From assembly GCF_900698955.1 (NCBI RefSeq), contig NZ_LR217720.1, forward strand, positions 744,001-808,000: a stretch of DNA of 64,000 bases. The letters run 5' to 3'. The DNA is from Erwinia_E haradaeae_G. GTDB lineage: Bacteria > Pseudomonadota > Gammaproteobacteria > Enterobacterales > Enterobacteriaceae. Positions 48,854-60,238 of this stretch are shown here, piece by piece. Within the stretch, counting starts at the first letter, position 1. The number at the start of each line of letters is the position of its first letter. Under the pieces are notes generated by a model. It saw only the letters and a program-made list of their open reading frames with translations, did not search any database and was not told the origin of the DNA. The translations under genes were made by a program, and so were the position numbers.

Positions 48854-50827
48854 ATGCTACAAAATAACCCAGCGCTCATACATTTAAAAAATACACTCCG
48901 CTCTCACACTGAATATGTGGAGGGTATAGTAAAAAAAAATGAAAAAGGTTTTGGTTTTCTAGAGGTCAACACACAGAAAAGTTACTTTATCCCACCTCAA
49001 TGTATGAAAAAAGTTATGCACGGTGATCGAGTGGTAGCCGTAATTCAAAATCATGTACAGAATGATAAAGAGCGCAAGGTTGCCCATCCAGAAAAGATTA
49101 TCCAACCCTTCTTAACACGTTTTATTGGACAAGTCCAGAAAAAAAACAAAAAGATATTCATCATACCAGACCAACCCATGCTTAAACAAGCTATTCCATG
49201 TAATATCAGTAAGAATATTACGCAATCCACGTTACAAGAGGGAGACTGGGCAGTGGCAGAGATGCACCATCACCCCCTTAATGGAAATCACATATTCTGC
49301 GCTGAAATCACTGAATTTATTACTACTAATACAAATAATTTTGCTCCATGGTGGGTCACACTTGCGCGTTATAATCTGGCACGTACAGACCCAGAGCTAG
49401 AGACGCCGCAAAAAATGCTCGATGAACAACTGGTGCGTCACGATCTTACAGAAACTCCATTTATTACTATTGATAGCGCTCATACTGAAGATATTGATGA
49501 TGCATTATATATAGAAGATATCGGCAATGGCCGTCTCCAACTCATCGTTGCTATTGCAGATCCTACCGCCTACATATCTATTGATAGTATGATTGATGAA
49601 GTGGCTTCTGAGCGCTCTTTTACTAACTACTTACCTGGTTTGCATATTTCTATGTTGCCACGCCAATTGTCCAACAACCTCTGTTCTCTGCGCCCACAAA
49701 AAAAACGACCTGTATTAGCGTGCCGCGTGATAATCGCTTCTAATGGTGTACCTGATACAAACGTACAATTCTTTGCTGCATGGATCACCTCTCGATGTCA
49801 ACTAGTCTATAACCATGTATCTGATTGGTTAGAAGATAATCAAAAAAGTCACTGGCAACCACCTGATGTAATCATTGCTCAACAGCTGACTCTTCTAAAC
49901 CGCCTATGCATAACACGAAACCAATGGCGACAAAAAAACGCCCTGTTATGTAAAGGGCGTCCAGAGTTTCGTTTTTTATTAGGTAAAAAAGGTGAAGTGT
50001 TGGATATTATTTCTGAGCCTCGACGTGTCGCGAACCACATTATTGAAGAAGCTATGATTCTCGCAAATACCTGCGCTGCTCGCTTATTGCGTGATAAATT
50101 TGGATTTGGTATATACAATGTACATCTTGGATTTGATCAGACACATGCTGCAAAAGCAGTTGCAATGCTGGCTAATTACGGTATAAGTACTGATTCAATT
50201 ACGATCACCACATTAGATGGATTTCGTATCTTACGCCGTCAGTTAGATTCCCAGCCCACACAATTTCTAAGCAGTCGTATACGGCGCTTTCAGCTCTTAT
50301 CGGAACTAAAAACTACCCCAGGTCCACATTTTGGCCTAGGCCTCGAAGTTTATGCTACTTGGACATCTCCTATCCGTAAGTACGGTGATATGGTAAACCA
50401 TCGCTTGCTTAAAGCTATCATCAAAGGTGAGGATGGTATCTGTCCGACAGACACTCTAACACTGAAAATATCCGAACGTCGGCGACAACATCGTATGGCT
50501 GAAAGAGAAGTCAATGATTGGTTATACTTACGTTTTTTTCAAAAAATAGTTGGTAGTTTAAAAAAATTTAATGCAGAAGTGATTGATATCTCTAGAGGCG
50601 GCGTACGCATTCGTTTGCAAGAAAATGGAGCAGTAGCTTTCATTCCATCTTCATTTATACATCACATACGAAAAGAACTTATATGTAGTCATGACCACGG
50701 CGTCGTAAAAATTAAAAATATAGTTCTTTACCGTGTCACAGACATTATAGAAGTAACTATTGAAGCAATACGAATGGACACTCGTAGCATTATCGCCCGT
50801 CCAGTTCCTTCTTGTTATTTTTTATGA
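48854..50827 (+). CDS. rnb: Exoribonuclease II
   Basis: 3'-5' hydrolytic exonuclease of mRNA decay. N-terminal cold-shock domains (about 1-180, with KGFGFLEVNTQKSYFIPP) precede the RNB catalytic domain, with the Asp cluster in DSAHTEDIDDALY (about 212-224) and the NYLPGLHISMLPR, GPHFGLGLEVYATWTSPIRKYGDM and HRLLKAII blocks. A C-terminal S1 domain (from about 570) has FNAEVIDISRGGVRIRL. Length is 657 (E. coli 644). An A9 run near 48933 lies inside the gene but stays in frame. Confidence 0.96.
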   Translation: MLQNNPALIHLKNTLRSHTEYVEGIVKKNEKGFGFLEVNTQKSYFIPPQCMKKVMHGDRVVAVIQNHVQNDKERKVAHPEKIIQPFLTRFIGQVQKKNKKIFIIPDQPMLKQAIPCNISKNITQSTLQEGDWAVAEMHHHPLNGNHIFCAEITEFITTNTNNFAPWWVTLARYNLARTDPELETPQKMLDEQLVRHDLTETPFITIDSAHTEDIDDALYIEDIGNGRLQLIVAIADPTAYISIDSMIDEVASERSFTNYLPGLHISMLPRQLSNNLCSLRPQKKRPVLACRVIIASNGVPDTNVQFFAAWITSRCQLVYNHVSDWLEDNQKSHWQPPDVIIAQQLTLLNRLCITRNQWRQKNALLCKGRPEFRFLLGKKGEVLDIISEPRRVANHIIEEAMILANTCAARLLRDKFGFGIYNVHLGFDQTHAAKAVAMLANYGISTDSITITTLDGFRILRRQLDSQPTQFLSSRIRRFQLLSELKTTPGPHFGLGLEVYATWTSPIRKYGDMVNHRLLKAIIKGEDGICPTDTLTLKISERRRQHRMAEREVNDWLYLRFFQKIVGSLKKFNAEVIDISRGGVRIRLQENGAVAFIPSSFIHHIRKELICSHDHGVVKIKNIVLYRVTDIIEVTIEAIRMDTRSIIARPVPSCYFL

Positions 50828-52069
50828 AAACATTATGATCGATCAACTTCCATATGTTAATTATACACAAGCGAGTGAGCTCATGCTGCATGTCAGTATG
50901 ACTGTACTATGCCAACTTTATGGTTATTATACGAATATACTTTTAATATAGAAAGTTCCCAGTGTTCTCAACTCCATTAACAATCCATCTTGAAATAGAC
51001 AATATAAAAACACTATCTAACCTTAGATTATCAGCGTGATAGCTATCGTATTACGCCCAGTAATACTCTACGAGACAAGAGAATATCTGTACTTACTGTT
51101 GAGTATAGTAAGTCAAATAAAGAATGCGTGTAATATAATAGTAAGCACAACGGATTTATAATATAGTGTAAAATAATTTTTATTAATAAAAATTTTCCTA
51201 TATGTAGTAAAAGACTATCAATATGTTCATGTTGTAATTAAGAATTATCATAAATATTTCTCTTCCTCTAATACTAGCAATGTATATATATACTAACTTG
51301 AGGATGTAGGAACGATATATGACGCTCACATCATCCACACTTATAATTTGTAGTATAAGCGCTGATATCAAAAAGAATAGAGATACGGATCTATATAACA
51401 GAAATGTAATCTATATCACATTCCATAAAAAATATGAATAGATGTTCTCGTAGATATGCATAACATAAGTACAATTTATTTGTACTGTATAATGTATACT
51501 TTTGATATATCTATCATTCCTCTTTTTTCAAGAGTACAGCATGTTGATCACATATTCTATGCACATAACATCTATTATCTCTTATGTTCACTGTGTTGTC
51601 TTTCACACAAAAAGAGAATTAAAAAAGTGGTCTTGTAGAGAAAGAGCCCTTCCTATCCATCTATAATGATCTAAATAAATATATAAAATTCAATAACTAT
51701 AGAAAAATAAATCAAAATGTCCCGCGAGAGCAGCATCATTCTTTATGAACCCCACAATCTTTGTGTATAATTTAACGATCAGGATAAACTGTTATAAATA
51801 TAGCTCTTAGTATTGCATAAAATTAAATGTCATATGCTAAAATACAAGAGATGTGAAGATTTCTACTACAATGCCATTAGTACAAATAACACACAAGAGA
51901 AATGTTTAGATATATAAGATCCAAGGTACAAAACAATAAAATTGCTTATATTAAAAACACATTCATGCGTACTTATGTTAGTCAACATGTATATAAATCC
52001 ATTCATTTTCAACTCTTAGTACTCAATGAATACCTTCCATACTCTTCATACGATAAGGATAAATTATAA
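50828..52069. other. Intergenic region rnb-speE
   Basis: About 1.24 kb, AT-rich. Frames of about 60 codons near 50760 and 51456 lack homology. No gene recognised. Confidence 0.5.
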
Positions 52070-52921
52070 ATGGCCGCTAATAATATATGGCACGAAAAAC
52101 TTTATTCTGGATTAGGGCAGTATTTTTCGATTGATCACATCCTATGTCACATTCAAACAAAACATCAAGATCTAATCATTTTTAAAAATCATGCCCTAGG
52201 TCATATTATGGCTCTAGATGGCATAGTACAAACAACAGAATCTGATGAATTCATCTATCATGAAATGCTCACGCATATCCCTCTTCTCACTCATGGCGCA
52301 CCAAAAAGTGTGCTCATTATTGGTGGTGGAGATGGTGGCGTGCTACGTGAAGTGAGTAGGTATAAAATGATCGAAAGAATCACAATGGTTGAAATAGATG
52401 AACAGATAATAAGACTATGCAAAAAATACTTACCAAATCACAGCGCCGGTGCTTATAAAGATGCACGCTTAACACTGATACTAGATGATGCTGCTAATTT
52501 TGTGAAAAAAACTAATCAGAAATTTGATGTTATCATCTCTGACTCTACTGATCCTACTGGACCAGGAAAAAATCTATTTAGTATAGAGTTTTATAAGGAA
52601 TGTAAAAAATGCTTAAATGATGATGGAATCTTTGCATCACAAAATGGCGTATCTTTTTTACAAAATAAAGAAACAATACAGATCTATCAAAAATTAAAGG
52701 ATTCTTTTAATAACGTACACTTCTACCAAGCTGCTATCCCAACTTACTATGGTGGTATTATGATCTTTGCTTTAGCCAGTAATTACCCCTATCTCAATCA
52801 AACAGATATCTTAACTGCAAAAGATCGCTGTGCAAAGGAAAAATTAAAATTCCGTTACTATAATCCAGCAATCCATGCCAATAGTTTTGCACTACCGCAA
52901 TATTTATTAAATATGCTATAA
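52070..52921 (+). CDS. speE: Spermidine synthase
   Basis: Transfers the aminopropyl group of decarboxylated SAM to putrescine. N-terminal beta domain with HQDLIIFKNHALGHIMALDGIVQ-type region and DEFIYHEML; Rossmann core with LIIGGGDGGVLREV, MVEIDEQII and the active-site loop ISDSTDPTGPG; late YYGGIM and FRYYNPAIH blocks. Length is 283 (E. coli about 288). GGA lies upstream of the ATG. speD follows 29 bp later, giving the standard polyamine operon. Confidence 0.97.
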   Translation: MAANNIWHEKLYSGLGQYFSIDHILCHIQTKHQDLIIFKNHALGHIMALDGIVQTTESDEFIYHEMLTHIPLLTHGAPKSVLIIGGGDGGVLREVSRYKMIERITMVEIDEQIIRLCKKYLPNHSAGAYKDARLTLILDDAANFVKKTNQKFDVIISDSTDPTGPGKNLFSIEFYKECKKCLNDDGIFASQNGVSFLQNKETIQIYQKLKDSFNNVHFYQAAIPTYYGGIMIFALASNYPYLNQTDILTAKDRCAKEKLKFRYYNPAIHANSFALPQYLLNML

Positions 52922-52950
52922 GACTCACTGGGATTTAAGGAAAAATAAAA

Positions 52951-53739
52951 TTGCAAAAGTTACAACTACATGGCTTTAATAACCTAACCAAAAGCCTGAG
53001 TTTTTGTATCTATGATATATGTTACGCTAACACTCCATCAGAACGCGATGGATATATTGCATATATTGATGAACAGTATAATGCCACTCGATTAACAGAA
53101 ATTCTAAGCAAAACTTGCACCATTATCGGTGCCAATGTACTAAATATTGCACGTCAAGACTATGAACCACAAGGCGCCAGCGTCACCATGTTAGTAAGCG
53201 AAGAGCTCATAGATCTACACGATATTGATATATCTGAAAATCCTGGTCCATTACCGCACTCACTTCTTTTACATCTTGATAAAAGCCACATCTGTGTACA
53301 TACTTATCCAGAAAGTCATCCTGAAGGCGGACTCTGTACTTTTCGTGCTGACATTGAAGTATCTACCTGCGGTGTCATTTCACCATTAAAAGCACTAAAT
53401 TACTTAATTCATCAACTCGAATCTGATATTGTTACGATAGATTATCGCATACGTGGATTTACCCGTGATGTTCACGGGATAAAACATTTTATTGATCATA
53501 AAATCAACTCAATACAAAACTTTATGTCAGATGATATGAAAGCTATGCATGATATGCTAGATGTTAATCTATACCAAGAAAATATTTTTCATACAAAAAT
53601 GATTCTGAAAAAATTTGACCTTAAGCATTATCTTTTTAATACCAAAATGGAAGATCTTTGTGCAAAAGAACACAAACGTATTACTAATCTATTGTGGAAA
53701 GAGATGCGCGAAATATACTACGGTCGCAACATTCTATAA
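52951..53739 (+). CDS. speD: S-adenosylmethionine decarboxylase proenzyme
   Basis: Pyruvoyl enzyme that supplies decarboxylated SAM to SpeE. The self-cleavage site Lys111-Ser112 (HLDKSHICVH) is at exactly the E. coli position, and HPEGGLCTFRADIEVSTCGVISPLKALNYL is almost unchanged. Length is 262 (E. coli 264). The start is TTG at 52951, preceded by AAGGA with suitable spacing; no ATG is available nearby. It follows speE by 29 bp. The pair needs putrescine, whose source is not in this window. Confidence 0.97.
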   Translation: MQKLQLHGFNNLTKSLSFCIYDICYANTPSERDGYIAYIDEQYNATRLTEILSKTCTIIGANVLNIARQDYEPQGASVTMLVSEELIDLHDIDISENPGPLPHSLLLHLDKSHICVHTYPESHPEGGLCTFRADIEVSTCGVISPLKALNYLIHQLESDIVTIDYRIRGFTRDVHGIKHFIDHKINSIQNFMSDDMKAMHDMLDVNLYQENIFHTKMILKKFDLKHYLFNTKMEDLCAKEHKRITNLLWKEMREIYYGRNIL

Positions 53740-54295
53740 GTGGGGTAAATATTTATGCAATTGTAATTGAATCTAGCACTTAGAAGGGATGTAATGATCA
53801 CCATCATTCTATCATGAAACATATTACTTTATTATCTTATGCATATAATAACATCACATTTATATGTGATATCTATTTAAAGATTATAACGAGATAGTTT
53901 AGTAATAAAGATATAAATGCGCATGTACAACACATGTAAATTTTTTGTCGCTACTTGCAGTCTTTATCTTAAATTATATACAATATAAATTTTATTGATT
54001 AATCAATATATAACAATATCTAAGAAGTATTAGCTTCTACTAATATATGTGAAATTAAATATACATGGCATAACAATGCCATCGCATAGACAAAATCCTA
54101 TTTTTAAAAAATAATTATATGATATTTCTTGTATTCTAGATGCCAATAAAATATCTATTGGATAATAAATTTTATAAAATAAATCACTTCACCACCCTCA
54201 ATATTCTCTATAAGACATTGTCTCTACAATTATCGTATATAAATCACATTTTTGTAGTGATACATTGTTGAAAAAATACAGATAGAATTAATGTA
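53740..54295. other. Intergenic region speD-purD
   Basis: About 0.56 kb between convergent genes. A 16-bp perfect AT palindrome (TATTGATTAATCAATA, 53993-54008) is present. No gene. Confidence 0.5.
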
Positions 54296-55579
54296 CTATG
54301 TACATTGGATAGCTCTATCCCCAATATCCGTACGTAAAAACTTACCGCTCCAAGAAATTTTACTAGCTAACTTATAAACAAAGTTTTGCGCTGCTGTAAA
54401 ATCTTCTCCTAATGCCGTAACACATACTACACGACCACCATTTGTTACTATCACTCCATCCTGCATTGCAGTACCTGCATGAAAAACTTTCCAGTCTACT
54501 CCTGGAAGAGACAGTGGTAAACCATGAATCCTATGACCATTCATATAGACTCCAGGGTAGCCATCAGTAGCTAGCACCACTCCTATTGCTGGACGAGGAT
54601 CTAAAAGGATTTCTTTCTGATTAAGTTTTCCCTCTAACGCCGCCAGACATAGGTCCACTAAATCAGATCGTAAACGTAGCAGCATAGGTTGACTTTCGGG
54701 ATCGCCTAAACGACAGTTGAATTCAATCACATAAATTTGATTATTTGTATTAATCATTAAACCTGCATAAAGAAACCCAGTATAGACATAACCTTCAGAA
54801 ATCATCCCGTGTATGGTGGGAAAGATAATTTCATCCATGATACGCTGATGCATTATTTCTGTCACTATTTTAACTGGAGAGTACGCTCCCATGCCACCAG
54901 TATTAGGACCAATATCACCATTACTGACACGCTTATAATCCCGACAGCTTGCGATAGGTAAAATATTTTTACCATCTACCATAACCATAAAGCTAACTTC
55001 TTCACCCTCGAGAAATTCTTCTACTATAATACGACGACCTGCTTTTCCAAATGCATTATCTACTAAAATAGTTTTAATAGTAGCTTCTGCTTCCTCTAAT
55101 GTTCTAGCAACAACGACCCCTTTTCCAGAAGCTAACCCATCTACCTTAATAACAATGGGTACACCCTTTTTACGTATGTAACTTAATGCTAATCCTGCTT
55201 CAGTAAAATGTTGATATTCGGCTGTTGGAATATTGTGTCGTAGTAAAAAATCCTTAGCAAATACTTTAGAGCCTTCTAGCAATGCTGCTGATTTAGTGGG
55301 ACCAAAGATTTTTAATCCAGCATTATCAAAAACATCTACTATACCGTTCACTAATGGTACTTCTTGACCAACAATAGTGAGATCTATTTGCCTAGTCATT
55401 GCAAAGTCTAATAATGCTGGAATATTATGACATGGAATAGATATATTCGTTATCATGGGCTCGAGCGCAGTGCCAGCATTACCTGGAGCAACGAATACAC
55501 TTGTGGATAACTTTGATTGAGATACTTTCCACGCCAATGCATGTTCACGACCACCATTACCAATTACTAAAATTTTCAT
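54296..55579 (-). CDS. purD: Phosphoribosylamine-glycine ligase
   Basis: Second step of de novo purine synthesis, joining glycine to phosphoribosylamine with ATP. ATP-grasp enzyme: N-terminal VIGNGGREHALAW (about residues 4-16), GLASGKGVVVA, RIIVEEFLEGEEVSFMV, CRDYKRVSNGDIGPNTGGMGAYSP, and EFNCRLGDPESQPMLLRL near the C-terminal domain. Length is 427 (E. coli 429). Downstream of purH on the same strand, with a 493-bp gap in place of the tight enterobacterial purHD spacing. Confidence 0.97.
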   Translation of the reverse strand: MKILVIGNGGREHALAWKVSQSKLSTSVFVAPGNAGTALEPMITNISIPCHNIPALLDFAMTRQIDLTIVGQEVPLVNGIVDVFDNAGLKIFGPTKSAALLEGSKVFAKDFLLRHNIPTAEYQHFTEAGLALSYIRKKGVPIVIKVDGLASGKGVVVARTLEEAEATIKTILVDNAFGKAGRRIIVEEFLEGEEVSFMVMVDGKNILPIASCRDYKRVSNGDIGPNTGGMGAYSPVKIVTEIMHQRIMDEIIFPTIHGMISEGYVYTGFLYAGLMINTNNQIYVIEFNCRLGDPESQPMLLRLRSDLVDLCLAALEGKLNQKEILLDPRPAIGVVLATDGYPGVYMNGHRIHGLPLSLPGVDWKVFHAGTAMQDGVIVTNGGRVVCVTALGEDFTAAQNFVYKLASKISWSGKFLRTDIGDRAIQCT

Positions 55580-56072
55580 TTTACACTCGTTGTAATTATA
55601 TAGCTCTACAGCGTAGAATGATTCTACTTCATCCAGTGAATACGATCATATCATCATGCAAAAGTCTTACTAATCAACTATTCTCTCTTTCATCGCCGAT
55701 GCTTCATTCATCTCTGATGATATCTGTCTTTGTACCATGCATTGAACTTAATACACGCTAAAGATTATCAACTTTTTGAAACTAATGTGTATAAAAATTA
55801 TTATGAATGATAGTAACAAATATAGAATTATAGTATATGCAAACATCGTATATTTTTAACACATTACATGGAGATTAAGAATAGTGGCGTATGCTAAAAT
55901 CTGTTCTAATTAACTACTTATCACGATTCTATCAAATACCCTCATACGCCTGAAGTAAAAGTGGTACAGACTCCACATTACTCACATGACCATCTCTCGC
56001 TATATTTTTATATAAACACATCAATATAAAAATATTATGCGTTTTTATTAAATAACACCTATTAGATCTCTA
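55580..56072. other. purH-purD spacer
   Basis: About 0.49 kb between genes that are almost adjacent in enterobacteria. No terminator hairpin or gene recognised, so co-transcription is possible but not shown. Confidence 0.5.
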
Positions 56073-57665
56073 TTAATGCCGAAAATGACGCACACCTGTA
56101 AAAATCATTGCCATTCTGTGTTCATTCACTGCATCTATGATCTCTCTATCACGAAGAGAGCCGCCTGGCTGGATGATACATCTTACCCCCATGTCAGCAG
56201 CAACATCAACGCTATCACGAAATGGCAAGAAAGCATCCGACGCCATCACAACAGACCCTGAAATCTCCAATCCTGCTTTAGCCGCTTTGATAGCGGCTAT
56301 CCGTACTGAATCAATACGACTCATTTGACCTGCACCTATACCCACTGTCATGGTATTACATCCATAAACAATAGCATTAGATTTGACAAACTTTACCACT
56401 GTCCAGCAAAAAAGCGCATCACGTACTTCCTGGTTACTTGCTACACGCTGACTTACAGTACGTAATTGATTTTCACCTACCAACCTAACATCGAGGTCTT
56501 GTACTAGCACCCCTCCTGTTACACTTCTTACATCTAAGCCTATCGGACGTTTCTGCAATGTTCCACAAATTAACACTCGTATGTTTTTTTTAGTAGCGAT
56601 CACTTGTAAAGCAGCGTCACTCGCAAAAGGAACAATAATGACCTCTACAAAATGTTGGCTGATAATTTTCTTCGCAGTAATGAAATCTAAATCACGATTA
56701 AGAGCAATAATACCCCCAAAAGCAGAAACTGGATCAGCGTGATAGGCACGCTGATATGCATCCAGAATAGTATCACCTAAAGCAACACCGCAAGGATTAG
56801 CATGCTTAACAATAACACAAGCGGGGTCATTGAACTCTTTTACACACTCCAAGGCAGCATCACTATCAATTATATTATTATATGACAAAGATTTACCTTG
56901 TACTTGTTGTGCAGAAGATACTGATGATCCTACGATGTTATCTTGTATATAAAACGCTGCTAACTGATGACTATTTTCACCATAGCGCATATTCTGTTTT
57001 TTAGTAAAATTTAAATGCAGATGATGTGGTAGTTCTTCTGGTAATTCCATACTTTTTTTCTTATGTCCTGAAGATATGTTTTTGAAGTAATCTGAAATCG
57101 TATGATCATACAAGGCAGTATATTCAAATGCTTTGCTTGCCAAAAGAAAGCGAGTATGCTCTGTAAGAGCATTATCATTCTGATCTAATTCTAAAAGAAT
57201 GCGGCTATAATCATGATTGGTAATTATCACAGCAACATCTTTATAGTTTTTAGCAGCCGCACGCACCATTGTTGGACCGCCAATATCAATGTTTTCTATT
57301 GCATCACTGAGAGTACAAGCATCATGTGATGTTATCGTATGAAAAGGATAAAGATTTACAACGACGAGATCGATAGGTAGAATACCATATTCTGTCATGA
57401 TACGATGGTCTTGATCACGTCGCCCTAAAATACCACCGTGTACTTTAGGATGCAGTGTTTTCAAACGTCCATTCATCATTTCTGGAAAATTAGTATAATC
57501 AGAAAGATCAATAACCGATAGACCAGAAGCAGATAGTAAACGAGAGGTCCCTCCAGTAGACAATATTTCAATACCACGGTTAGAGAGCCCTTTGGCAAAT
57601 TCAAGGATACCGACCTTATCAGATACGCTAAGCAATGCTCGACGTATAGGATGATATTGTCTCAT
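56073..57665 (-). CDS. purH: Bifunctional AICAR transformylase/IMP cyclohydrolase
   Basis: Last two steps of de novo purine synthesis, giving IMP. The N-terminal cyclohydrolase (about 1-195) has LLSVSDKVGI, STGGTSRLL, MMNGRLKTLHPKVHGGILGRR and ENIDIGGPTMVRAAAKN. The C-terminal transformylase has MRYGENSHQLAAFY, VKHANPCGVALG, FGGIIALNRDLD, NAIVYG and SDAFLPFRDSVD, ending TGVRHFRH. The start at 57665 gives MRQYHPIRRALLSVSDK, fitting E. coli; the frame stays open 13 codons upstream without homology. 530 residues (E. coli 529). Confidence 0.97.
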   Translation of the reverse strand: MRQYHPIRRALLSVSDKVGILEFAKGLSNRGIEILSTGGTSRLLSASGLSVIDLSDYTNFPEMMNGRLKTLHPKVHGGILGRRDQDHRIMTEYGILPIDLVVVNLYPFHTITSHDACTLSDAIENIDIGGPTMVRAAAKNYKDVAVIITNHDYSRILLELDQNDNALTEHTRFLLASKAFEYTALYDHTISDYFKNISSGHKKKSMELPEELPHHLHLNFTKKQNMRYGENSHQLAAFYIQDNIVGSSVSSAQQVQGKSLSYNNIIDSDAALECVKEFNDPACVIVKHANPCGVALGDTILDAYQRAYHADPVSAFGGIIALNRDLDFITAKKIISQHFVEVIIVPFASDAALQVIATKKNIRVLICGTLQKRPIGLDVRSVTGGVLVQDLDVRLVGENQLRTVSQRVASNQEVRDALFCWTVVKFVKSNAIVYGCNTMTVGIGAGQMSRIDSVRIAAIKAAKAGLEISGSVVMASDAFLPFRDSVDVAADMGVRCIIQPGGSLRDREIIDAVNEHRMAMIFTGVRHFRH

Positions 57666-60238
57666 TATTCTTACATTTCCTTTTAAGGTATAAAATATAT
57701 ACAAATATTGATAGAGTGATTCAAAGGTCTCTTCTTACCCTTATTAAAAAGCGGCTCAATTTTATTAACATCTAAAAACATTAACGCGACATATGCTGGG
57801 ATCATACTAGTATATTCTTTATAAGAATAAATACATTAGTAATATATTGTAGAACAAATTATAGATGTCGTTTACTCTTTGACAGAAAAATATACCTAAA
57901 ATATTATTTAATAATTGATACAACTTTGACCTGTTATTTTTTACCAATTCTAGTAAATGACTATATAGTCATTGATATAAAATACGAATAAATTATGAAC
58001 TGATAAAATCATCATAATATATAATACAATAAATATAAATTACTAATTAATAATCTATTATATAATTGATTTTAATTAAATATAAGAAAATTATTTAATA
58101 TAACACCAAATAAAAATAAAATATTATTAGTTTTATGTTACATGTAATATAGTACTTTAAATAAAAATAAAATATAAATTACTTTTGTATAAAATTATTC
58201 AATATCAGTCATATAAGATAATATTTTACCGATCATGTACAAAGAAAATCAATAAAAATACGTAATAATTAAAGATGATGACTTAAAGTCATATATACGA
58301 ATAAAAATAATATTTTATTCTTGATGTAATCAATACTATTGATTCTGCGTTTCTTTATCAGAATGATATGAATCAATGCTAAATTAAAAAATTATTTATC
58401 TCATACATGCTTAATATTGATTATATATCAATAGATATCTATCTACTAATGTAGTGTACTACATACAGTAATAAAATACTCACTAAATAATATGCTGCTA
58501 TTAACTCTAAATCTTGTCTTAAAATTCCACTCTTATACAAAAACCGTATGTATGTATTTTCTCTATTTACTATTCAAGGTAATGTCCCTATGCAATTTAC
58601 TACTCAAAGTAAAATGCTTAACACTCTATCCATAAATGACAGGCACTTTTTAAAAAAATCAAAATTCTTCAATATTACTAATTACATAATAGTTTATGTC
58701 TAAGTAGTACTATAATATAAAAAATCTAAAAACCAAAAAACAAGCGTACACATTATACGATAAACTAAAGCTTCTAATAATGTTAAAACAGTATAAATTA
58801 CAAAATATACTAGTTAAAGAGTATTAATAATAATTATTCTCATAACCATTATTATATATAAATATATTATTATATAATAATAATTAATTTGCATAATAAG
58901 CTGGAAAATATATATTTAAGTATACTCTGCGTCTTGCAAGACAAGGATCTATTAACATAGTAATGCCGTCACTACTACATCATACTAAATTTGTATTTAT
59001 AAGATAGAACAAAATTCTAGAATATAAATAAAAAGCATAAATCATAATATCATAAATAAATCATGAACAAACTCTAATCATTACCTGATATTTATTAGCA
59101 TCTACCTATAATATATATTTGTTCTAAATGTATATTTTATAAAGTATTCAGACTAGACACTCGTGATGACCTCTAATACCAGCATCTATTAGATAGATAC
59201 TTTCATTTAAATACCATTAAAGAGAAATGCATCGAAGCTGTGAAATTTACGATAGTATTTTTTCTTGAAAAATATATGATCTTGTTTTGTTCTAATGTCT
59301 CAACTATAATTTATCTACTCTTCTCGTTTATTTTTATTCATGAAATATTGAAGGATGATAGATTAATAACAACGATAGTCGAAGCAATATTGCGATATCA
59401 CCGATCCTTCTGAGTGATGCAAAAACTTATCTATTAGTATCGATATAAAAAACAAGACCATTATAATCATTTGATATCAAAAAGAATACTAAGAAATACT
59501 ATTACGTCTTATAATAGTGTCAAAAAATATTGATATCATCGTGATCAAAAGGTAATATATCCATTACAAATATGACTGAAAAAATGAAAAAATCGTATCT
59601 AGACAGACTCACAATCTAAAAATAGAGCTAAAAATACTTAACACACTACAAGTTTTATCTACTCTAGGTACATAAAATATTCCGATCTAGAACAATAAAA
59701 GATTTATTCAAGTGAGAATCTATTCTATCTCACTGAAAACATAAGATATCCAACTCCTACAGAAGGATGTAGCTACCTATATATACATCATATATATAGA
59801 ACTCTAAAATATTTATATCAGAAATGTATTAATACTCCATAACCTGTACTGACCTAATCATATAGTAGTAATATTTTTCTATACAAACTTTACACCAAAA
59901 CGATAAATTAACATTACTACTAATTGAATACATACTGATTGCGTATAAAAAGTTCAATTTCTTGTAAAATACAATATGTATACTATTATTTCGTGCAAAA
60001 AAGCAACAATGATCAAATTCTACTTATATAATCTTCGTTTTGCCAATATATGACAATCACCAATTATGATCTGTGGCATGCGCTACTGTGACTCATTATA
60101 ACAAAAATAGAAAGATCATGTTTTAAAAGCACGATGTTATCTAGTGTGTATTAATAGAGTTTTCATTGAATCGGTGGGGATATTAATTCTCTTATTGATA
60201 TTAATACATCTCTTTAAGAATATTACTTTTTAATGTAT
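57666..60238. other. Large AT-rich intergenic region purH-plsC
   Basis: About 2.57 kb, the longest gene-free stretch here. Between 58021 and 58200 only 17 of 180 bases are G or C by my count (9%). It holds a 16-bp palindrome (57957-57972), a 17-bp exact direct repeat (AAATAAAAATAAAATAT at 58108 and 58159), and a looser repeated TTTACTATTCAAGGTAA-like motif near 58567/58600. In E. coli rrnE lies upstream of purHD; no rRNA or tRNA is seen. Confidence 0.55.

Noticed and set aside
48930..48945. A9 run in rnb as another slippage site
   Set aside because: The gene is in frame on both sides of the run, so no correction is needed.
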